Assembly (NCBI GenBank): GCA_025363375.1
Contig: JANYDZ010000031.1
Span: forward strand, 1 to 12,411
Source of the DNA: Hyphomicrobiales bacterium
GTDB taxonomy: Bacteria; Pseudomonadota; Alphaproteobacteria; Rhizobiales; Beijerinckiaceae
Length of the DNA stretch: 12,411 nucleotides
Reading direction: 5' to 3'
Shown: one piece after another, positions 6,696 through 12,411 of the stretch
How the letters are laid out: each line of letters starts with the position of its first letter
How positions within the stretch are numbered: the stretch's first letter is position 1
Made by a program: the position numbers and the translations under genes
Notes under the pieces: generated by a model
What the model was told of the DNA's origin: nothing
Seen by the model: the letters and a program-made list of their open reading frames with translations, nothing else
The model's database searches: none

Positions 6696-7456
6696 GGCGT
6701 CGCTCCCGCGGGCTCCGCGCCGCTGGCGCCGCCCAGAAACAATTGGCCGACTTTCGGATCGTTCAGCAGCGCGGCCGCCGCGCCGGTCATGCGCGTGCGT
6801 CCAAGTTCAAGAACAATCCCGTCGTCGGAAATTCCCAGCGCGCTTTTGGCGTTCTGCTCGACCATCAGCACCGACACGCCGCGGGCGCGCAGATCCTGCA
6901 ATATGTCGAATGTTTCGCGCACCATCAACGGCGAAAGGCCGATCGAGGGTTCGTCGATCAGGACGAGTTTCGGGTCCAGCAGCAGCCCGCGCGCGATTTC
7001 CAGCAATTTCTGTTCGCCCCCGCTCAGGGTCGAGGCCTGATTGTTGCTCTTGCGGCGCAGCATGGGAAACCGGTCCATCGCCGCTTCGATGCGGGCCGCG
7101 ACATCGAGACCGCGTTTGGCGGCGACGGCCCCGAGCTCCAGGTTATGGCGCACGCTCAGTTCGGGAAAAATGTTGCGGCCTTGCGGCACGTAACAAATGC
7201 CGGCCTCGAGCAGGCGGCGCGGCCCGGCGTTGGTGATGTCGTTTCCGTCAAAGCGAATCTGTCCCGTGCGCGCGCGCAGGAGTCCGAAGATGGTTTTGAA
7301 GACGGTCGACTTGCCGGCGCCGTTGGGCCCGATGATCGTCGTGATCGCGGCGCGCCGCACGCAGAAACTCGCGCCGTTGAGAATCGTCATGGCGCCGTAT
7401 CCCGCGACGACGTCGCAAAGTTCGAGAATAGGCCCTGATGGCGCTTCAATTGCCAA
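6692..7456 (-). CDS. livF: ABC transporter ATP-binding protein LivF-type
   Basis: A 254-residue ATPase of the hydrophobic amino-acid transporter (HAAT) family, second of the two ATPases. Walker A GPNGAGKST (43-51), Q-loop Gln92, signature LSGGE (144-148) and Walker B LVLIDEP (164-170) are present. VEQN (199-202), with Gln in place of the switch His, is typical of LivF. The chosen start is TTG 7456, which overlaps the livG end by 11 bp and has GAGG six bases upstream; no better ATG/GTG precedes the first strand. It energises import across the inner membrane with LivG, LivH and LivM. The stop overlaps the SDR start as ATGA. Confidence 0.9.
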   Translation of the reverse strand: MAIEAPSGPILELCDVVAGYGAMTILNGASFCVRRAAITTIIGPNGAGKSTVFKTIFGLLRARTGQIRFDGNDITNAGPRRLLEAGICYVPQGRNIFPELSVRHNLELGAVAAKRGLDVAARIEAAMDRFPMLRRKSNNQASTLSGGEQKLLEIARGLLLDPKLVLIDEPSIGLSPLMVRETFDILQDLRARGVSVLMVEQNAKSALGISDDGIVLELGRTRMTGAAAALLNDPKVGQLFLGGASGAEPAGATP

Positions 7457-8189
7457 GATAGGCCTCGATGACTTTTGCGTCCGCGCGGATCGCCGCCGGC
7501 GAGCCCTCGGCGATCAACCGGCCCTCCGCGAGAACAAGAATGCGCGTGCACAGCGACATCACGAATTCCATATTGTGCTCGATCACGACGAAAGTCGCTT
7601 TCTCCCGGGCGTTGATCTCGCGCAACCGCTCGCGCAATTCGCCGAGCATGGTGAGATTGACTCCGCCGGCGGGCTCGTCGAGCAACACGAGACGCGGTCC
7701 CGCCATGAAGGCCATGGCCGCGTCGAGCAGCTTTTGCTGACCATAAGAGAGCGATCCCGCTTTTTCTCCCGCGACCCTCGACAGGCGGAACAAATCGATC
7801 ATCCGGTCGGCTTGCGGGCCAAGCCCCAGGTCCGGGCGGGCGAACAGCCGCGTCAGCATGGTGCCGCGATGTTCCTGCCCCGCAAGGATGAGATTGTCGC
7901 GAACGGTGAGTTGCGGAAACACCTGCAGCAACTGAAAGGTGCGGCTGACGCCAAGGCGGTTGAGTCGGCTCGGGCGCATGCCCGTCGTGACGCGGCCATC
8001 CACGCGCACAACGCCGGACGAGGGAATGTATTGCCCCAGCACGCAATTGAAGAGCGTCGATTTGCCCGATCCGTTTGGCCCGATAATGCCGAGAATTTCG
8101 CCCTCGTTCACCTCAAAGGAGACATCGTCGACCGCGACAATTCCGCCGAACGATTTACGCAGATGTTCGACTTCCAGAATGGACGCCAT
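7446..8189 (-). CDS. livG: ABC transporter ATP-binding protein LivG-type
   Basis: A 247-residue ATPase, usual LivG length. Walker A GPNGSGKST (37-45), Q-loop Gln86, signature LSYGQQ (147-152, the LivG version), Walker B LVLLDEP (167-173) and switch His205 are intact. The frame extends upstream into livM, but ATG 8189 (MASILEVEHL) is preferred: it overlaps the livM stop by one base (TGATG) and starts exactly at the first strand of the ABC domain. It pairs with LivF to drive the importer. Confidence 0.9.
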   Translation of the reverse strand: MASILEVEHLRKSFGGIVAVDDVSFEVNEGEILGIIGPNGSGKSTLFNCVLGQYIPSSGVVRVDGRVTTGMRPSRLNRLGVSRTFQLLQVFPQLTVRDNLILAGQEHRGTMLTRLFARPDLGLGPQADRMIDLFRLSRVAGEKAGSLSYGQQKLLDAAMAFMAGPRLVLLDEPAGGVNLTMLGELRERLREINAREKATFVVIEHNMEFVMSLCTRILVLAEGRLIAEGSPAAIRADAKVIEAYLGN

Positions 8190-9211
8190 CACGCGCGCTC
8201 CCGCGTCGCCGCGTCGGCCGCGCGGGTTTCGGCTCCGGCCCCCAGACGTTTCGCGAGCCGTTCGTAGAGGCCCATCAAACCCTGTGGGCAGAAAGCCATC
8301 ATGACCATGACCAGAATGGCGTAGAGAATGAGGTAATAGCCTTGCGCCGCGCGCAGCCATTCCGGCCCAAGGATCGCCACGAGGCCTCCCAGCAGGGGCC
8401 CGAGAAAATAGCCGAGGCCGCCGACGATGGTCATCAGCAAAATGTTCAGGGAGAGGCCGAGATTGAAGGAACTCGGTTCGATGTACTGAACAAGCGGCGC
8501 GTAGACCGCGCCGGCAAAACCCGCCATGGACGAACCGATCGCAAAGGCCATCAGCGTATAGCGGCGCGTATCGACGCCCAGCGACATCGCGCGCACGGGA
8601 TTTTCACGCAAGGCCATGAAGGCCCGCCCCCAGGACGAACGCACGATCCAGAACAACAGCAGGGCGAACAGACCGAGCGCCATCAGGCTGATGATGTAGA
8701 AGTCAACCGCCTTTGCTTGCGCAGCGGACCAGCCCAAAAGTTAGCGGGCGTTGCGCCCGTCCCACAGCGCGGGACGGGCGATGCCGTTGATGCCGTAGAC
8801 TCCGCCGGTGAGCCATTCCTCGTTGCGCAACACGAGAAACACGACCGTGCTGAACGCCAGCGTCACGAAGGCGAGGTAGTGGTGCTGCACGCGCAAGGCC
8901 GGATAACCAAGAGCCCATCCGATCGCGAAGGTCAGCGCGCCCGACGCCAGAAATCCGACGATGAACGGGTAGCCCTGTTGTCCAAGAATAGCCGTCGTGT
9001 AGGCGCCGATCCCGATGAAAGCGCCTTGCGCGAGCGAGATTTGGCCGGCGTAACCAAGGGTCAGATTGAGCCCCATCGCCGCGATCGAGATCACCGCCCA
9101 ATAGCTCAATAGAAAGAGACCGGAAGGGCGTAGAAAAAATGGCGCGCACGCAAGCGCGGCGAGCGCCAGAAGCACAAGCAGCGGTCGAACGGCGCGGCGC
9201 GCGCGCGTCAT
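8189..9211 (-). pseudogene. livM: ABC transporter permease LivM-type, interrupted by in-frame TAA
   Basis: The reading frame from ATG 9211 (ATGA overlap with livH) to the TGA at 8189 spans 340 codons, normal for LivM, but codon 157 is TAA (8741-8743). The first part (156 residues) has several membrane segments and the LGYAGQISLAQGAF motif. The second, in the same frame, carries the cytoplasmic loop ALRENPVRAMSLGVDTRRY and the VGGLGYFLGPLLGG segment. The stop falls in the loop after GINGIARPALWDGRNAR, so no residues seem lost. A TTG two codons after the stop could restart translation and give two half-proteins, but its ribosome binding site is not evident. A true nonsense mutation would probably disable the importer; a sequence error is equally possible. 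Confidence 0.88.
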
Positions 9212-10086
9212 ACCGTTCGCTCCTCGACCCGGCCCAACAAGCCCTGCGGACGAAACAAAATCACCAACACCAGAAGGATCATCGGAAACGCGCCGCGGTA
9301 GGACGAGGAGAGATAGGCGGCGGAAAGGTTTTCGAACACGCCGAGCACAAGGCCGCCAACGATGGCGCCGCGAACCTGATTGAAGCCGCCGACAATCGCC
9401 GCCACGAAAGCGGCGAGGCCAAGGCTGTCTCCGTTGGTGAATTTGGCGAGGTAGATCGGGCTGATCAGAATGGAGGCGAGTCCGACGAGCCCCGCGTTGA
9501 TCACAAAAGTGTACATGATCATGCGTTTCGTCGGGATGCCGAGCAAGACGGCGACCGCGGGGTTTTGCGCCGTGGCCTGCATTTGTCTTCCCACGCCCGT
9601 ATGCCCGAGAAACAGATGCAGCGCGGCGATGGCGGCGATCGCCGCGCCCAGCACGAAGACGCTCTGCACGGAGACGATTGCGCCGAGAATGTTGATGTCG
9701 ATGTCGGACGTCAGCGGCGGAAACGGTTGCGCCTGCGACGAGTAAAACGTCTTCACCGATTCTTTCAGCAGCAGAGACAGCGCTATCGTCGAAATCACCA
9801 GCGGCAACACGCCGTGCGGAAGCATGAAATCAACGATCCCGCGCTTGAACAGAACGCCCAGCACCAACATCGACGCGGCCAGGCCGACGAAGCAGGCCGC
9901 CGGGAAAGCCAGGCCAAATATGTCCATCGCCGCGAGCACGAAGAACGCCGGGAGCATCACGAATTCGCCCTGCGCGAAGTTGATCGTCTGCGATGTCTGC
10001 CAGATCAGCGTGAAGCCAACCGCGGCCAGCGCGTAGATCGCGCCGGTCGCCAATCCCGACACGAAAAGCTGTATAAAGGATTGCAT
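9208..10086 (-). CDS. livH: ABC transporter permease LivH-type
   Basis: A 292-residue integral membrane permease of the HAAT family and normal length. It opens with a hydrophobic segment (LATGAIYALAAVGFTLIW), followed by the conserved INFAQGEFVML loop, several further membrane segments, and the FRPQGLLGR end typical of LivH. A loop around GRQMQATAQNPAVAVLLG matches the region that contacts the ATPases. It forms the channel with LivM. It follows livK after 36 bp and overlaps livM by ATGA. No defects are seen. Confidence 0.92.
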   Translation of the reverse strand: MQSFIQLFVSGLATGAIYALAAVGFTLIWQTSQTINFAQGEFVMLPAFFVLAAMDIFGLAFPAACFVGLAASMLVLGVLFKRGIVDFMLPHGVLPLVISTIALSLLLKESVKTFYSSQAQPFPPLTSDIDINILGAIVSVQSVFVLGAAIAAIAALHLFLGHTGVGRQMQATAQNPAVAVLLGIPTKRMIMYTFVINAGLVGLASILISPIYLAKFTNGDSLGLAAFVAAIVGGFNQVRGAIVGGLVLGVFENLSAAYLSSSYRGAFPMILLVLVILFRPQGLLGRVEERTV

Positions 10087-10101
10087 GCGTGTTCCAGCGG
10101 A

Positions 10102-10115
10102 CGTTCGGAAGAACG
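10102..10115 (-). promoter_or_regulatory. Small hairpin between livK and livH
   Basis: On the minus strand, CGTTC-TTCC-GAACG forms a 5-bp stem with a four-base loop in the 36-bp gap after livK. Such hairpins can protect the mRNA of the abundant binding protein from 3' decay and lower expression of downstream genes. The stem is short and no T-run follows. Confidence 0.3.
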
Positions 10116-10122
10116 GCGAGGC

Positions 10123-11271
10123 TCAATTCGCGCCGAGTTTCGGCAGGATCTCGACGATTTTCTGTTGGCCGTTCACGACTTCGCCGAGGAAGCTCTGGCG
10201 GTCGATGTCGCCGTTCTGGTCCCAGCTGGCTTCAAGCAATATGCCGGCCTCGTCCGCAGGCTTGATCGTCAGGCCGTGCAGCGTTTTCGCCAGCAGTTTG
10301 GAATCGAACTTGCCGATTTTTTCAGTGACGTATTTGATGGCGTAAATCGCGGTGTAGCCTTTGATGGCGTTGTGGTCGGAGGCGTAGTTGAAGCGTTGCT
10401 TGAACTTCACGCCGAACTGCTGGAACGAGGCGACCGGAGCCTCCGCGGTGAGCCCGACATGCCCCTTCACGCCATTCGCCGCGGGGCCCGCGAGGTCGAT
10501 GACCTTCTGACTGAGCAACGTCGTCTCGCCGATCAGCGGCGCTGTAATCCCCTGTTTGCGCGCCTCGCGCAGGAAGCGCGCGCTCTCTTCCTCGTTGGTG
10601 TAGACAAAGATCGCGTCCGCGTTGACGCCCTTGACCTTGACCACATCGGCGGCGAAATCGACCTGACCGGATTCGGTGGAAATGTCGGCGACGACGTCGA
10701 TATTGCGCTTTTTCATTTCCGCCGTGAAAAAGTCGCGGCCGCCCTTGCCGAAATCGTTGTTGACCCAGACGACCGCGACCTTTTTCGCCTTCACGCCGTC
10801 GCGAACGTAATTGGCGATTTTCGGCATTGAAAACTGCTGCCCGAAGGACGTGCGGAAAATGTAGGGATTGTTCTTCTGGGTGATCGCCGCCGCTTCGCCG
10901 CCGGTGAATTCAACGATTTCGGCCTGCCGGGTCAACTCCATCGTGACCAGAACGGAACCGGAGAAAACCGGCCCCAGAACCACATAGGGATCGTTGTCGA
11001 GCACCTTCTGGGTCTGCGCGCGCGCGATGGCGGCGTCGCTTTGGGTGTCGATATGCGGCACGTCGAGCTTTTTGCCGAGGATGCCGCCTTTGGCGTTGAG
11101 TTCTTCCACGGCCATGATGATGCCGTCACGCCAGTTGGTGCCCGACACCGCGCCCGCGCCGGACAGTTCGGCGAGATCGGGCATGTAGATCGTGGTCGCG
11201 GTGGATTGAGCGAACGTCGGCGCGGAGACGCTGGACAGCGCGCAAACCATCATCGTTCTCATGTAATTCAT
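10123..11271 (-). CDS. livK: Periplasmic substrate-binding protein, LivK/LivJ type
   Basis: A 382-residue receptor of the branched-chain amino acid/HAAT class. ATG 11271 is chosen because GGGAGG lies 5-6 bases upstream; the open frame before it holds no better site. A short signal peptide (about residues 1-22, ending APTFAQ) directs export to the periplasm. The mature protein starts with a typical type I fold: GAVSGTNWRDGIIMAVEELN, then GGILGKKL, and later VWVNNDFGKGG and FVYTNEEES. It delivers the ligand to LivHM. The ligand cannot be read from sequence; relatives bind branched-chain amino acids, amides or aromatic acids. It is first in its operon behind a strong promoter/operator region. 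Confidence 0.9.
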   Translation of the reverse strand: MNYMRTMMVCALSSVSAPTFAQSTATTIYMPDLAELSGAGAVSGTNWRDGIIMAVEELNAKGGILGKKLDVPHIDTQSDAAIARAQTQKVLDNDPYVVLGPVFSGSVLVTMELTRQAEIVEFTGGEAAAITQKNNPYIFRTSFGQQFSMPKIANYVRDGVKAKKVAVVWVNNDFGKGGRDFFTAEMKKRNIDVVADISTESGQVDFAADVVKVKGVNADAIFVYTNEEESARFLREARKQGITAPLIGETTLLSQKVIDLAGPAANGVKGHVGLTAEAPVASFQQFGVKFKQRFNYASDHNAIKGYTAIYAIKYVTEKIGKFDSKLLAKTLHGLTIKPADEAGILLEASWDQNGDIDRQSFLGEVVNGQQKIVEILPKLGAN

Positions 11272-11329
11272 GGAGTCCTCCCGACGGCGCGCCAAAGCGG
11301 CCGTGATCGCGCGGCTTATTCTTGATTGG

Positions 11330-11353
11330 CCAATTAACGAAATGGTTCATTGG
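11330..11353. promoter_or_regulatory. 24-bp imperfect palindrome, probable TetR operator
   Basis: The half-sites CCAATTAAC and GGTTCATTGG face each other; the symmetric consensus is CCAATnAACnA followed by TnGTTnATTGG, with 16 of 24 bases symmetric. Size and form are typical of TetR/AcrR operators. It starts on the base next to the TTGACA box and covers the spacer and likely -10 region of the livK promoter, so binding would block RNA polymerase. The TetR-type gene immediately upstream is the obvious partner, by inference. Confidence 0.7.
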
Positions 11354-11359
11354 TGTCAA
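11331..11359 (-). promoter_or_regulatory. Probable promoter of the liv operon
   Basis: On the minus strand a perfect TTGACA (11359-11354) lies 18 bp after the TetR stop codon. At 17-bp spacing the -10 position reads TAATTG (11336-11331), a poor match; TTAATT one base earlier is an alternative. About 60 bases of leader follow to the livK ATG. The -35 box is convincing, the -10 less so, which suits a regulated promoter. Confidence 0.55.
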
Positions 11360-11377
11360 GACGAGCTGTCGCGGATT

Positions 11378-12094
11378 TTACGGCCTGGTCAGCAGGGAAT
11401 CGACAACAGCTTGAATAATGATTTCGCGGCGGCGCGCGATCGCCGCTGGCGCGGTCATGTCGATCGGGAAAATCGAACTGAATGTGTGTCTGTTGCCGAT
11501 ATAATGAAAGCACAGGGCGCTGATGGTGAGATGCAGATCGACGATGTCGATGTCGCTCCGGAACACGCCTTCGCGCGCCCCGCGCGCGACGATCTCGCGC
11601 AACATGTCGATGATTGAGACATTCAGCGCGCGTATCTTGCGCGATTGCTTCACATGCCTCGCGCGGTGCAGGTTCTCATCCATGACGATGCGAATAAAAT
11701 TCGGCGAATTCAAGTGATGATCGAACGAGTGGCCAACAAGTTTTCGCATCGCGGCTTCGGGCGGCAATTGACTATAGTCGAAATTGGATTCAAGGCCGCG
11801 TTGTATCTCGTACACAAGCTCCAGAACCGCGATATAGAGCCCTTCCTTGTTGCCAAAATAATAATAGATCATCCGCTTGCTGGTGTTGGTCCGCGCGGCG
11901 ATTTCATCGATCCGCGCGCCGCTCAGGCCTTTCTCGGCGAATTCTTCGACCGACACGTTCAATATATCGCGCCGCGTCGCCTGGGCGTCGCGCGTGCGCG
12001 GCATCGCGCTTTTCGCTTTGCCGGCGGACGCGCGTTTTGAATTCGACGCTGTTCGCGCCGCCGGCGCGCGCAAGGCATTTTGCTGACGTTCCAT
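11378..12094 (-). CDS. TetR/AcrR-family transcriptional regulator
   Basis: A DNA-binding repressor of 238 residues if started at ATG 12094. The N-terminal HTH is clear: RRDILNVSVEEFAEKG, then ARIDEIAARTNTSKRMIYYY, followed by FGNKEGLY (about residues 41-87). The C-terminal region, rich in helices and with HLNSPNFIRIVMDENLHRAR, would bind the ligand and form the dimer. A basic, Ala-rich tail of about 35 residues precedes the HTH. The start is uncertain: ATG 12094 has only a weak AGGGG upstream, and ATG 12004 (MPRTRDAQATRR) would remove the tail. The gene is upstream of, and on the same strand as, the liv operon; the palindrome in the gap suggests it represses that operon and responds to the imported compound. 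Confidence 0.88.
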   Translation of the reverse strand: MERQQNALRAPAARTASNSKRASAGKAKSAMPRTRDAQATRRDILNVSVEEFAEKGLSGARIDEIAARTNTSKRMIYYYFGNKEGLYIAVLELVYEIQRGLESNFDYSQLPPEAAMRKLVGHSFDHHLNSPNFIRIVMDENLHRARHVKQSRKIRALNVSIIDMLREIVARGAREGVFRSDIDIVDLHLTISALCFHYIGNRHTFSSIFPIDMTAPAAIARRREIIIQAVVDSLLTRP

Positions 12095-12275
12095 GCGGCT
12101 TCTAGCCCCTATTCCAGGCTTCGCGTCAAGCTGTCGCTGCGATGACGCCCGGCGCTTTGCTCTCATGCGCGCAAGCATCGGCGGCACAGGCGTATCGGCA
12201 ATCGCGCGCGAAGGCCGGTTCGGGCCATATCCAGATTCCGCGGGCAAAACGGGTTGCGAGACACCGCCCGGAAAA

Positions 12276-12290
12276 ACGCGCTTTTGGCGT
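12276..12290 (-). terminator. Weak terminator candidate after tRNA-Thr
   Basis: On the minus strand ACGC and GCGT form a 4-bp stem around a 7-base loop, followed by a run of five T. It lies about 34 bp past the tRNA 3' end. The stem is very short, so this is only a possible intrinsic terminator. Confidence 0.3.
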
Positions 12291-12300
12291 CTTTCCTGAA

Positions 12301-12320
12301 ATTATCGGTTAACTGATGGC
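12301..12320. repeat. T-arm-like partial copy of the adjacent tRNA
   Basis: The 20 bases here align with 12332-12354, the T-arm and part of the acceptor stem of the tRNA-Thr gene, at 18 of 20 positions with three bases deleted. It also holds a 14-bp near-perfect dyad centred on GTTAAC (12304-12317). It may be a decayed partial tRNA copy or chance similarity driven by the shared stem symmetry. Confidence 0.3.
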
Positions 12321-12323
12321 GCG

Positions 12324-12400
12324 TGGTGCCGATTATCAGATTCGAACTGATGACCTACCGCTTACGAAGCGGTTGCTCTACCGGACTGAGCTAAATCGGC
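12324..12400 (-). tRNA. tRNA-Thr (anticodon CGT)
   Basis: A complete 77-base cloverleaf with encoded CCA on the minus strand. The acceptor stem is GCCGATT with AATCGGC, the D-arm GCTC with GAGC, and the anticodon arm ACCGC-TTCGTAA-GCGGT, giving anticodon CGT, which reads ACG (Thr). The T-arm is ATCAG-TTCGAAT-CTGAT, the discriminator base A, then CCA. All stems pair without mismatches. The upstream promoter lies beyond the right edge. Confidence 0.97.
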
Positions 12401-12411
12401 GCTGCGGCGTT

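Noticed and set aside
9139..10830. Long plus-strand open frame (about 560 codons) opposite livM, livH and livK.
   Set aside because: The composition is extreme (Arg, Gln, His, Asp) without motifs, while the minus strand encodes clear transporter proteins.
12095..12247. N-terminal extension of the TetR protein to an ATG at 12247.
   Set aside because: The added 51 residues show no domain and there is no good ribosome binding site; later ATGs fit the family length.

Overview
The window comes from a high-GC bacterial chromosome. Codon third positions are strongly G/C, gene pairs overlap as ATGA or GTGA, and the protein types fit an alphaproteobacterium, probably of the Rhizobiales/Beijerinckiaceae kind. 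That placement is an inference from composition and gene style only.

Layout. (1) Positions 1-88 (-) hold the start of a small gene that runs off the left edge. (2) Positions 89-273 are a repeat-rich intergenic region with a 28-bp dyad, a stem-loop and five tandem 13-bp repeats. (3) Positions 274-4126 (+) are a tight four-gene operon: cupin protein, short-chain dehydrogenase (SDR) that lacks the usual Tyr/Lys catalytic pair, thiamine-diphosphate (ThDP) enzyme, and L-aspartate dehydrogenase-like protein (NadX family). (4) Positions 4104-4240 (-) hold a possible remnant of another enzyme. (5) Positions 4235-11271 (-) are a long operon, read right to left: livK, livH, livM, livG, livF (a complete branched-chain/hydrophobic amino-acid-type ABC importer), an SDR, and two shikimate dehydrogenase (AroE) family genes. 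(6) Positions 11378-12094 (-) encode a TetR/AcrR-type regulator. (7) Positions 12324-12400 (-) are tRNA-Thr(CGT).

How the parts may work together. The liv-type importer with two AroE-family enzymes and an SDR suggests uptake and oxidation of a hydroaromatic or related carboxylated ring compound (quinate/shikimate-like), controlled by the TetR protein. A 24-bp imperfect palindrome directly abuts a consensus TTGACA box upstream of livK, where a repressor would block transcription. The plus-strand operon looks like a separate metabolic cassette whose overall reaction I cannot name.

Two genes of the minus-strand operon are broken as read. livM has an in-frame TAA at 8741-8743, and the last aroE-like gene has a one-base deletion near 4369-4371. 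Both can be repaired by a single change and keep clean downstream coding, so they are either very recent inactivations or sequence errors. The most interesting items are these paired lesions, the SDR with the altered active site next to the ThDP enzyme and NadX, the palindromic operator, and the repeat array in front of the cupin gene.
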